Assembly: GCA_023432995.1 (NCBI GenBank)
Contig: JAEZES010000165.1
Coordinates: 1-6,977, forward strand
Source of the DNA: Pseudomonadota bacterium
GTDB lineage: Bacteria; Pseudomonadota; Alphaproteobacteria; Sphingomonadales; Sphingomonadaceae
Length of the DNA stretch: 6,977 nt
Direction of reading: 5' to 3'
Part shown: piece by piece, positions 1 to 5,835 of the stretch
Position numbering within the stretch: the stretch's first letter is position 1
Layout: the number at the start of each line of letters is the position of its first letter
Translations under genes and position numbers: made by a program
Notes under the pieces: model-generated
The model's input: only the letters and a program-made list of their open reading frames with translations
Database searches by the model: none
What the model was told of the DNA's origin: nothing

Positions 1-1
1 G

Positions 2-1300
2 AATAAGACGTCCGGCTCGAGCGCGGGCCCAGCTTCGCCGCCGGCGCTCCGGCGCACGGCGGCGCCGGCGCGCTCCGATCGCGCCCGCCGCATGCGCATC
101 ACCGCCACCGCGCTGCTGGTGGCGATGGCGATGGTGTTCCTCGTCGCGCTGCGCTTCGAGCATCTGCACCCGGCGGTCGGCTACGTGATCGCGTTCACCG
201 AGGCGGCGATGGTCGGCGGGCTCGCCGACTGGTTCGCGGTCACCGCGCTGTTCCGCCATCCGCTCGGCATCCCGATCCCGCACACCGCGATCATTCCCGA
301 GAAGAAGGATCGTATCGCCGACACGATGGCGGGCTTCCTGCGCGACAACTTCCTGACGCCCACCGTTGTCGCACGCCGCATGCGCGGGATGAATTTCGCG
401 CGCGCCCTCGGCGACTTCCTCGCCGAGCCGCGTCCGGCGGGGCAAAGCCGGATCCGCGAGGGCGCCGCCGGGCTGCTTGCCGAAATGCTCGAATCGCTCG
501 ACCCCGAACGGCTCGGTCACCAGGTGCGCGCCGGCCTCGCCCGCCAACTCGAGCGGATCGAGGTTGCGCCGCTCCTCGGCAGCGCTCTCGGCGCAGCGAT
601 CGCCGACGGGCGCCACCGGCCGCTGCTCGACGGGCTGATCCGCTGGGCCGGCGTCGCGCTCGAGCGCAACGAGGAGATGGTCCGCTCGATGATCCAGGCG
701 CGCGCGAATGCGCTGCTGCGCTGGACCGGGCTCGACGGCAAGGTCGCGAACTCGGTGCTCGACGGACTCTACCGGCTGCTCGCCGAAGTGCTGATCGATC
801 CCGACCACCCGCTGCGTCGGACGGTCGAGGAGGGTCTCGAGAAGCTGGCGCACGACCTCGTGCACGACCCCGAGACGCGCGCCAAGGTCGAAGCGGTCAA
901 GCACGACATCCTCGCCAATCCCGCGGTCGGCGAGTGGTGGAACGGCGTGTGGGAGAAGCTGCGCCTGTCGCTGATCGCCATGGCGCGCGACCCCGAAGCC
1001 GCGCTCGGCGGCCAGCTCGGCGAAAGTCTTGCGGAGCTCGGGCGCTCATTGCAGCAGGATCCGGCGCTGCAGTGGCAGGTCAACCGCTTCGCGCGGCGCA
1101 CGGTGGTCGGCGTCGCCACGCGCTACGGGGCGCAGATCGGCCAGCTGGTCTCCGAGACCGTGCGCCGGTGGGACGCGCGGACGCTGACCGACCGCCTCGA
1201 GCGCGCAGTCGGCCGCGACCTGCAGTTCATCCGTGTCAACGGCACGGTCGTCGGCGGGCTCGTCGGGGTGACGATCCACGCGCTGTCGCAATGGCTGTAA
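2..1300 (+). CDS. DUF445 family membrane protein (YjiN-like), 5' end probably outside window
   Basis: Function is not established; DUF445 proteins such as E. coli YjiN are thought to be inner-membrane proteins. Seen: counting from the ATG at 92, a hydrophobic N-terminal segment (residues 3-20), the family signature around 38-75 (EAAMVGGLADWFAV, then HTAIIP and KKDRI), a long charged helical middle, and the typical C-terminal block DLQFIRVNGTVVGGLVG (from about 376) forming a second membrane segment. Start: the ATG at 92 has no Shine-Dalgarno sequence. The frame stays open to base 2 with GC-rich third positions and no ATG, GTG or TTG. Family members usually carry a short basic leader (an LRRM-like stretch) just before the first membrane helix, and here the codons before 92 read RARR. 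I therefore infer that the true start lies left of the window; if not, the protein is 402 residues from 92. The last 10 bases overlap the acetyltransferase gene, so the two are probably cotranscribed. Family confidence is high, the start uncertain. Confidence 0.9.
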   Translation, partial: NKTSGSSAGPASPPALRRTAAPARSDRARRMRITATALLVAMAMVFLVALRFEHLHPAVGYVIAFTEAAMVGGLADWFAVTALFRHPLGIPIPHTAIIPEKKDRIADTMAGFLRDNFLTPTVVARRMRGMNFARALGDFLAEPRPAGQSRIREGAAGLLAEMLESLDPERLGHQVRAGLARQLERIEVAPLLGSALGAAIADGRHRPLLDGLIRWAGVALERNEEMVRSMIQARANALLRWTGLDGKVANSVLDGLYRLLAEVLIDPDHPLRRTVEEGLEKLAHDLVHDPETRAKVEAVKHDILANPAVGEWWNGVWEKLRLSLIAMARDPEAALGGQLGESLAELGRSLQQDPALQWQVNRFARRTVVGVATRYGAQIGQLVSETVRRWDARTLTDRLERAVGRDLQFIRVNGTVVGGLVGVTIHALSQWL

Positions 1301-1824
1301 CCGTCGCGCCGCTGCTCGTGACCGAGCGGCTCGAACTGTGGCGGCCGACCGCGGCCGACATCTGGCCGATGCACGCGATCGTGACCGATCCGGCGACGGC
1401 GCGGTTTCTCGGCTCCGCCCATGCGCCGAACGAGCACTTCGAACGCTTCTGCCGCAACGCCGGCAGCTGGCTGCTCTACGGCTACGGCAGCTTCATGCTG
1501 CGCGAGCGCGGCGGGGGGCTGATCGGCAACGCCGGGGTGTTTCGCAGCTACCGCGGGCTGGGGGCGGACTTCGACGATGCGCCCGAGGCCGGTTGGATCC
1601 TGCGCGCCGACCGCGTCGGCCAAGGCCTCGCGCACGAGGCGATGACGGCGGCGCTGGCTTGGTTCGAGCGCGAGCACGGGGCGCAGCGGATCGTCTGCAT
1701 GATCGCGCCCGGAAACGCCTCCTCGATCCGGCTCGCCGGCCGTCTCGGCTTCGCGCCGCTGCGCGAGGCCACACTGCCCGACGGCACGGCCGTGCACCTG
1801 TTCGAGCGCGTACCCGCCGGCTAG
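1291..1824 (+). CDS. GNAT family N-acetyltransferase, RimJ/RimL-like
   Basis: Predicted cytoplasmic acetyl-CoA-dependent N-acetyltransferase of 177 residues, a normal length for the RimJ/RimL-like (Acetyltransf_3) group. Seen: N-terminal TERLELWRPT (11-20), typical of this group; a central beta region with GLIGNAGVF (76-84); the acetyl-CoA loop RVGQGLAHEA (108-117); and the C-terminal motif GNASSIRLAGRLGF (141-154), matching the usual N-x-x-S-x-x-x-x-x-x-x-G-F pattern. The substrate cannot be told: proteins, amino acids and small amines are all used by relatives. The ATG sits inside the last codons of the DUF445 gene (ATGGCTGTAA, 10-base overlap) with no clear Shine-Dalgarno sequence, suggesting translational coupling. 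The frame continues open far upstream, but that part is a shadow of DUF445 and has no family similarity, while alignment to the family begins right at this ATG. The TAG stop overlaps the stop of the convergent M20 gene. Confidence 0.92.
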   Translation: MAVTVAPLLVTERLELWRPTAADIWPMHAIVTDPATARFLGSAHAPNEHFERFCRNAGSWLLYGYGSFMLRERGGGLIGNAGVFRSYRGLGADFDDAPEAGWILRADRVGQGLAHEAMTAALAWFEREHGAQRIVCMIAPGNASSIRLAGRLGFAPLREATLPDGTAVHLFERVPAG

Positions 1825-3014
1825 TCCCAGCCGCGTTCGAGGAAACGCAGCGCGCACCCGGCGAGGATCGCAGCGCCGCGCGGCAGCGCCGTCTCGTCGA
1901 CCACCATGCGGCTCGAATGGATGCCGCAGCAGCTCGCCCAGTCGCTGCCCGCGGGGGCTACCCCCAGGAAGGCCATCGCCCCCGGCACCTTCTCGAGCAC
2001 GTAGGAAAAGTCCTCGGCCCCCATGATCGGGTGCGCCAGGCGTTCGAACGCGCCCCCGGGCAGCCCGCGCGCCACCGCTTCGAACAGGTCGACCGCCCGC
2101 GGGTCGTTGACCGTGGGCGGGAAGCCGTCGGTGATCGTCACCGTCGCGCGGCAGCCGTGCGCCGCGGCGATGCCCTCGGCCAACTCGCGCAACGGCGCGC
2201 GCACCTCGCGCCGGCGCTCGGGCGAGAGCGTGCGGATCGTGCCGGTCAGCTCGGCGCGGTCGGGGATGATGTTGTGCGCAGTGCCGGCATGGAACTGCGT
2301 CACCGTGATCACGGTCGCCTCGCCGGCGTCGAACCGCCGTGTCACCAGCGTCTGGATCGCGGCGACGATCTCGCACGCGACCGGGACCGGGTCGCGCGTC
2401 TGATGCGGCATCGAGGCGTGCCCGCCGCGGCCCTCGACCGAGACCTCGAGTTTGTCGGCGGCCGCCAGCAACGGTCCGGCGCGCCCGGCGAGCACGGCGT
2501 GCGGCGCGTTGGGCATCACGTGCAGTGCGAAAGCCGCGTCGGGCAGCGGATCGAGCAGCCCCTCCTCGAGCATGAAGCGGGCCCCGTGGAAGCCTTCTTC
2601 GCCGGGTTGAAACATGAACCGGATCTCGCCGGCAAAGTCGCGCTGCCGTTCGGCCAGAAGGCGCGCCGCGCCGGCGAGCATCGCCGTGTGGGTGTCGTGT
2701 CCGCAGGCGTGCATCCGGCCGGCGATGGTCGAGGCGAACTCGAGCCCGGTTTCCTCGGGCATCGGCAGCGCATCCATGTCTCCGCGCAGCAGTACCGCCG
2801 GCCCCGGCCGCTCGCCGCGCAGCGTTGCCACCGCGCCCGTGCAGGCCATGCCTTCGCGCCATTCGAGCGGGAGGTCGGCCAGTTCGTCGCGGACTTTGGC
2901 CAGCGTGAGCGGCGTGGCGAGTCCCAGTTCCGGTTCGGCGTGGATCGCGCGGCGCAGGGCCACGATGCGCGGAGCCAGATCCTGCGCCTGGTCGAGAAGG
3001 TGGGCGGGCAGCAT
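1821..3014 (-). CDS. M20 family metallopeptidase / amidohydrolase (hippurate hydrolase-like)
   Basis: Predicted dinuclear-metal amidohydrolase of the M20D group, which hydrolyses N-acyl amino acids or similar amides (hippurate hydrolase, N-acetyldiaminopimelate deacetylase, IAA-amino-acid hydrolase relatives). The length, 397 residues, is normal. Seen: HAEPELG (25-31); metal and active-site motif RGDMDALP (77-84); ACGHDTH (103-109), with the usual Cys and His metal ligands; PGEE (137-140), carrying the catalytic and metal-binding glutamates; His165 in LHVMP; the lid/dimerisation domain with GRGGHASMPH (195-204) and HNIIPDRAELTGTIRT (248-263); GAEDFSY (332-338); and a late His366 in GIHSS as the probable last metal ligand. 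All expected catalytic residues are present, so it should be active. There is no signal peptide, so it is cytoplasmic. Start: the ATG at 3012-3014 is preceded by AGGA seven bases upstream (3022-3025). The exact substrate cannot be read from the sequence. Confidence 0.95.
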   Translation of the reverse strand: MLPAHLLDQAQDLAPRIVALRRAIHAEPELGLATPLTLAKVRDELADLPLEWREGMACTGAVATLRGERPGPAVLLRGDMDALPMPEETGLEFASTIAGRMHACGHDTHTAMLAGAARLLAERQRDFAGEIRFMFQPGEEGFHGARFMLEEGLLDPLPDAAFALHVMPNAPHAVLAGRAGPLLAAADKLEVSVEGRGGHASMPHQTRDPVPVACEIVAAIQTLVTRRFDAGEATVITVTQFHAGTAHNIIPDRAELTGTIRTLSPERRREVRAPLRELAEGIAAAHGCRATVTITDGFPPTVNDPRAVDLFEAVARGLPGGAFERLAHPIMGAEDFSYVLEKVPGAMAFLGVAPAGSDWASCCGIHSSRMVVDETALPRGAAILAGCALRFLERGWD

Positions 3015-3259
3015 GCCGCTGTCCTAACGCGCATTCGGGGCCGGTTCCAGCGCCGGTCCGAGACGGGCAAGGTTGCAATGGCCCACTTCGATACCCAGTT
3101 TCGCCAGGCGACGGTTCACCCCGCGGCCATCCGCCGGGCCTATCGCGAACCCTCGGCTCGGCGCGGCCGCACGTGGCTGTGGCTAGACTGCGACACTGTT
3201 TGGATTTTGTGCGAAAACCGTAGTATTTCATCGAGGCTGGGGGTTTAAGGCGGCGCCAA
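3015..3259. other. Divergent intergenic region between M20 and lipid kinase genes
   Basis: This 245-base gap separates two divergently transcribed genes and must hold a promoter for each unless they are read from elsewhere. The left 170 bases are GC-rich like the genes around them. Bases about 3196-3248 are clearly richer in A and T, as expected for promoter DNA in such a genome. It contains AGGA (minus strand, 3022-3025) for the M20 start and TAAGG (3246-3250) for the kinase start. A 56-codon open frame (3078-3248, plus) lies inside and is discussed as a finding; I do not call it a gene. I see no RNA gene, riboswitch or strong palindromic operator. Confidence 0.6.
3200..3226 (+). promoter_or_regulatory. 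Weak candidate sigma-70-like promoter for the lipid kinase pair
   Basis: TTGGAT (3200-3205) and TAGTAT (3221-3226) are separated by 15 bases in the only AT-rich part of the intergenic region. They match TTGACA and TATAAT at 3 and 4 of 6 positions and the spacer is shorter than the usual 16-18, so the call rests mainly on position: transcription would begin near 3233, leaving about 27 bases before the ATG at 3260 with TAAGG inside the leader. Another sigma factor or a different site in the same AT-rich stretch is equally possible. Confidence 0.25.
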
Positions 3260-4285
3260 ATGCACGGGACCGTTCATCTTTTCGATCGCTTGCCTGAAGT
3301 CGCGCGGCCCGTCGCGCCGGCAGGCGTGGCCGCGGCGCCCGTGCGCCAGGTTCCCCTGGTCGGTGTGATCCGCAATCCGCGCAGCCATCGCAACACCGGC
3401 GCGCCACCCGAATGGACGGGGCGGGCAACGGTCCTGCTCGAGACGCCGACGCAGCGCAGCGAACTCGAGGCGATCCTCGCCCGATTCGCCGAGCGAAGGG
3501 TCGATTTCATCGTCGTCGATGGCGGTGACGGCACCGTGCGTGACGTGCTCACCTGCGGTGCCGGGATCTTCGGAGAGAGCTGGCCGCCGCTGATCGTGCT
3601 GCCCAACGGCAAGACCAACGCGCTGGCGGTCGACCTCGGCCTGCCGGTCGGCTGGTCACTTGCCGATGCGCTCGAGGCGACCCAGACCGGCGGCACCGAG
3701 CAGCGCCGTCCACTGGTCGTTGCCCAGCGCGACAACGCCGACGCCCGCGTACAGGGCTTCGTGTTCGGCGCAGGCGCGTTCACCGCCGCGGTCAGCCTCG
3801 GGCAGCAGGCGCACCGCCGCGGCGCCTACAACGCCGCCGGCGTGTTCGTGACCGCGGTCTGGGGGCTGTTCCAGGCGCTGTTCGGCAGCGAGCGCAACCC
3901 GTGGCGCCGGGGCACGGCGATGCGGCTCGCCGACGGTCGCGGGCGCGAACTCGCGCACAGCGGGATCGGACGGCGCGACGAACGTTACCTGATCTTTGCT
4001 TCGACGCTCCGCCGCCTTCCCGCCGGCATCCATCCGTTCGGGGCGGTCAAGGGCCCCTTGCGGCTGGCCGTGATGGACAACTCGCGCTTCGGCCTGGTCA
4101 TCCGCACCCCGACCGTGTTCCGCCGCGTGATCGGCGAGTCGCTGTTCCGCCGCGGCTATCACGTGCACGCGCTCGACACGGTCCATCTCGATCTCGGCGA
4201 TCGCTTCATCCTCGACGGCGAAGCGTTCCCGGCCGGCCGCTACCAGATTTCGCTGGGTCCCAAGCTGCGCTTCGTGGTGCCGTGA
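3260..4285 (+). CDS. Diacylglycerol kinase family lipid kinase (DAGK catalytic domain)
   Basis: Predicted soluble or membrane-peripheral ATP-dependent lipid kinase of the DAGK_cat/YegS/DgkB superfamily, which phosphorylates diacylglycerol to phosphatidate or, in some members, long-chain bases or ceramide. It has 341 residues. Seen: an opening strand with NPRSHRN (39-45), the usual N-P-x-S/A-G region in variant form; the nucleotide-binding VVDGGDGTVRDVL (85-97), carrying the invariant GGDGT (88-92); LPNGKTNALA (114-123), at the place of the family P-x-G-T-x-N loop but with Lys-Thr; and LDGEAFPAG (318-326), containing the D-G-E of the probable catalytic glutamate. A glycine-rich segment, FVFGAGAF (167-174), fits the C-terminal domain. 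There are no membrane segments. Start: the ATG at 3260 has TAAGG nine bases upstream; the first 30 residues are Pro/Ala-rich and not conserved. The TGA stop overlaps the GTG start of the next gene (GTGA, 4282-4285), implying translational coupling. The lipid substrate is unknown. Confidence 0.88.
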   Translation: MHGTVHLFDRLPEVARPVAPAGVAAAPVRQVPLVGVIRNPRSHRNTGAPPEWTGRATVLLETPTQRSELEAILARFAERRVDFIVVDGGDGTVRDVLTCGAGIFGESWPPLIVLPNGKTNALAVDLGLPVGWSLADALEATQTGGTEQRRPLVVAQRDNADARVQGFVFGAGAFTAAVSLGQQAHRRGAYNAAGVFVTAVWGLFQALFGSERNPWRRGTAMRLADGRGRELAHSGIGRRDERYLIFASTLRRLPAGIHPFGAVKGPLRLAVMDNSRFGLVIRTPTVFRRVIGESLFRRGYHVHALDTVHLDLGDRFILDGEAFPAGRYQISLGPKLRFVVP

Positions 4286-5184
4286 CCGGCGCCCTCGCCG
4301 CGCGCCTCGGCGCGGCGCTCGACCGCGCGCTCGACCCGGCGGTTGCCGCCTTTGCGCGCGAGCTCGGCGAAGCCGCGGGCGCCCGCGCGGTGCTGTTCTA
4401 CGGCTCCAACCTCCGCACCGGCTCGCTCGACGGCGTGCTCGATTTCTACGTGCTACTGCCCGGGGGGCGCGAGACCGGCTTGTGGCCGCGTGTGTCGTAC
4501 CGCGAGCGCGAGCATCAGGGCCTGGTGCTGCGAGCCAAGGTCGCCACCATGACGCTGGCGACGTTCGCCGAGGCAGCCCGCGGCGAGACGCTCGACACGA
4601 CGATCTGGGCGCGGTTCGTCCAACCGAGCGCGCTCGCCTGGGCGGGCGACCGGACGGCGGCGGCCGAAGTGACCGCTGCACTCGCCGCGGCGGCGGTTAC
4701 CGCCGGGCGACTGGCGGTCGCGGTCGGGCCCCCGCGGGGGCTCGAGGACGACTTCTGGCGCGCGCTGTTCCGCGCCACGTATCGCGCCGAGCTGCGGTTC
4801 GAGGCTCCGGGGCGCGAGGAGGCGATCCTCGCGGCCAATCGCGCGCAATTCGACGGCCTGCTGCCACTCGCCCTGGTCGAAGCGGGAATCCCGTTCGTGC
4901 AGCACCGCTCGGAGATCGCCCCCCAGCTCGACCCGGCCGAGCGGCGGCGCATCCTGCACTGGTGGCGGCGCCGGCGGCGGCTCGGCAAGCCGCTCAATCT
5001 CGTCCGCCTGGCCCGGGCCACGGGCACGTTCGACGGCGCCGCGCGCTATGCTGCGTGGAAGGTCGAGCGTCACACCGGTATTCCGCTCGAGGTCTCGCCG
5101 TGGAGCGAGCGGCACCCGCTGCTCGCGGCGCCGGGCATGGCGTGGCGGTTCTGGCGCCGGCGGCGGCGCGGGGGCGCCACCTGA
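4282..5184 (+). CDS. Tam41-like putative phosphatidate cytidylyltransferase (distant nucleotidyltransferase-fold protein)
   Basis: This 300-residue protein would most often be labelled hypothetical. My reading is a distant bacterial relative of Tam41/Mmp37, the soluble or peripheral enzyme that makes CDP-diacylglycerol from phosphatidate and CTP in mitochondria. Seen: RAVLFYGSNLRTG (35-47) followed by LDFYVLLPG (53-61), a G-S...D pattern of the pol-beta nucleotidyltransferase fold that resembles the Tam41 YGSG...DF signature; LRAKVATMTLATF (83-95), then TIWARFVQPSAL (107-118), resembling the Tam41 Y-G-V-v-s then Y-l-A-G-R-l-q-K-P-v blocks; TYRAELRFE (166-174) near the Tam41 Y-x-G-D-x-R-M block; and a basic C-terminal half with GKPLNLVRLARATGTF and WKVERHTG. 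There is no signal peptide or clear membrane helix; Arg/Trp clusters (about 209-216 and the C-terminus) could bind anionic membrane. Start: GTG at 4282 overlaps the kinase stop by 4 bases; the longer open frame back to 3901 is only a shadow of the kinase. Gene identity is solid; the function is inferred from motifs plus pairing with a lipid kinase. Confidence 0.6.
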   Translation: MTGALAARLGAALDRALDPAVAAFARELGEAAGARAVLFYGSNLRTGSLDGVLDFYVLLPGGRETGLWPRVSYREREHQGLVLRAKVATMTLATFAEAARGETLDTTIWARFVQPSALAWAGDRTAAAEVTAALAAAAVTAGRLAVAVGPPRGLEDDFWRALFRATYRAELRFEAPGREEAILAANRAQFDGLLPLALVEAGIPFVQHRSEIAPQLDPAERRRILHWWRRRRRLGKPLNLVRLARATGTFDGAARYAAWKVERHTGIPLEVSPWSERHPLLAAPGMAWRFWRRRRRGGAT

Positions 5185-5191
5185 CCGGCCG

Positions 5192-5695
5192 CTAGAGGTA
5201 GCGCATGGTGATCGAGATCGAGCGGACCTCGTCGCCGAGCGCGAAGCCGACCTTGTCGTGGCCCGGCTTGCCGAGGTTGAAGATGTTGAAGCTCGGATTG
5301 TTCGACGCCCCGCCGCCATCCTGCGTAAGATCGGTCGAACCGTTGCCGTTGACGTCGTGACGCACGGCGATGCCGTAAGTGCCGGGGGCCGGCGCGGGCA
5401 TGCAAACGGTCATCGAGCCCGCGCGCGCCGGCAACTCGATGCGGTGAATCCAGCGGCCCTTCTCGAGCCAGTCGCGCTTCGTCGCGCGGTACAGCTGCAC
5501 CCGCACACGCCCGGAACTCGACTTGATCCCGGTCACGGTGACATTGACCGCCGGACCGGCGCCGCGGCAGCGCGCGGGATCGTTGCTGATGGCTTCACGG
5601 TACTGCGCGACCGCGGGCGCGGAACCGGGCCCGAGGGCCAGTCCGGCGACGGCGAGCGCGCTGGCGGCGCGGTAAAGGCGGATCGGCAAGGTCAT
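5192..5695 (-). CDS. DUF2141 domain secreted protein
   Basis: Predicted exported protein of 167 residues; the role of DUF2141 is unknown. Seen: a Sec signal peptide with Arg at 6 and 9, a hydrophobic core at about 10-22 and a likely cleavage after Ala30 (AVA before QY). The mature part begins a beta-rich domain with VNVTVTGIKSSSGRVRVQLY (50-69), then PAPGTYGIAVRHDVNGNGSTD (102-122), which is the DUF2141 hallmark, then the GGASNN and VGFALGDE stretches. The HDVNGNGSTD loop (113-122) looks like a short calcium-binding turn (Asp114, Asn116, Asn118, Asp122). Two mature cysteines (43 and 98) could form a disulfide. The ATG has a weak GGGA (5702-5705) six bases upstream. The gene converges on the Tam41-like gene with 7 bases between stops and lies 140 bases downstream of the ABC gene on the same strand, so it may have its own promoter or be read through. 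Likely location is the periplasm. Confidence 0.88.
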   Translation of the reverse strand: MTLPIRLYRAASALAVAGLALGPGSAPAVAQYREAISNDPARCRGAGPAVNVTVTGIKSSSGRVRVQLYRATKRDWLEKGRWIHRIELPARAGSMTVCMPAPAPGTYGIAVRHDVNGNGSTDLTQDGGGASNNPSFNIFNLGKPGHDKVGFALGDEVRSISITMRYL

Positions 5696-5835
5696 GAATA
5701 ATCCCGATTACAGATTTAGGCCCGGCGGCCCAAGGAACAAGCTCGGTTCCTCCATCCTCGGTTCGGCGGGGAGGTGGCTCCCGCGGCTCGGACCGACTAG
5801 CCGAAGCGGGTGAATTTCCCCTGAACCCCGCCGTT
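5696..5835. other. Intergenic stretch with nested GC-rich inverted repeats
   Basis: These 140 bases lie between the end of the ABC gene and the start of the DUF2141 gene, both on the minus strand. They hold nested inverted repeats: 5764-5771 with 5826-5833 (8 perfect G-C pairs), 5780-5784 with 5806-5810, and 5785-5788 with 5799-5802. A separate small hairpin is AGGAAC (5733-5738) with GTTCCT (5746-5751). None is followed by a T-run on the minus strand, so an ordinary intrinsic terminator is not supported. On the minus strand TGTAAT (5707-5712) is a 5-of-6 match to a -10 box, but it sits only 11 bases before the ATG and has no good -35, so I do not call it. I find no gene here. Confidence 0.5.
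5764..5833 (-). repeat. Nested inverted repeat just downstream of the ABC exporter stop
   Basis: The outer arms CGGCGGGG (5764-5771) and CCCCGCCG (5826-5833) pair perfectly over 8 bases. Inside lie CCCGC/GCGGG and GGCT/AGCC arms around a 10-base loop, separated by a 3-base GAA bulge. The right arm begins 2 bases after the ABC stop on the minus strand, so it would form in the 3' untranslated RNA of that gene or in the leader of DUF2141. It could act as a stabilising hairpin, a weak terminator or a leader element, or be chance in such GC-rich DNA. Confidence 0.4.

Noticed and set aside
37..76. Near-direct repeat of a GCCGGCGC...CTCC pattern at the left edge
   Set aside because: Short, imperfect and made of GC-rich codons in an open coding frame; it does not stand out from the background.
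934..1290. Upstream extension of the acetyltransferase frame inside DUF445
   Set aside because: The extra 119 codons are out-of-frame DUF445 with Arg/Ala/Gly-rich sequence; the GNAT domain begins at the ATG at 1291.
3026..3048. GGAAC...CGTT on the minus strand upstream of the M20 gene, resembling the alphaproteobacterial EcfG stress promoter
   Set aside because: The spacer is 14 bases, not the usual 16-17, and CGTT lies about 11 bases from the start codon, overlapping the ribosome site region; likely chance.
1123..3231. Very long open frame on the minus strand (about 700 codons) spanning DUF445, acetyltransferase and M20 genes
   Set aside because: The translation is dominated by Arg, Ala, Gly and Pro with no domain, as expected when an out-of-frame strand of GC-rich DNA lacks stops. 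The overlapping M20 and acetyltransferase frames carry full catalytic motifs.
1338..3248. Very long open frame on the plus strand (about 636 codons) antisense to the M20 gene
   Set aside because: Same low-complexity Arg/Ala composition, no recognisable domain, and antisense to an intact metallopeptidase. Only its last 56 codons fall in intergenic DNA and are listed separately as a finding.
3901..4281. Upstream extension of the Tam41-like frame inside the lipid kinase
   Set aside because: The added residues are a shadow of the kinase C-terminal domain, rich in Arg and Pro. The GTG at 4282 gives a standard 4-base coupled start.
3656..4681. Antisense open frame of about 341 codons over the lipid kinase and the start of the next gene
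   Set aside because: No domain and biased composition; the plus-strand genes have clear motifs and coupled starts.
4453..5319. Antisense open frame of about 288 codons over the Tam41-like gene and the end of DUF2141
   Set aside because: Composition typical of GC-rich noise, and it overlaps two genes with better support.
5733..5751. AGGAAC/GTTCCT hairpin as a rho-independent terminator of the ABC gene
   Set aside because: The stem is only 6 pairs with a 7-base loop and no T-run follows on the minus strand.
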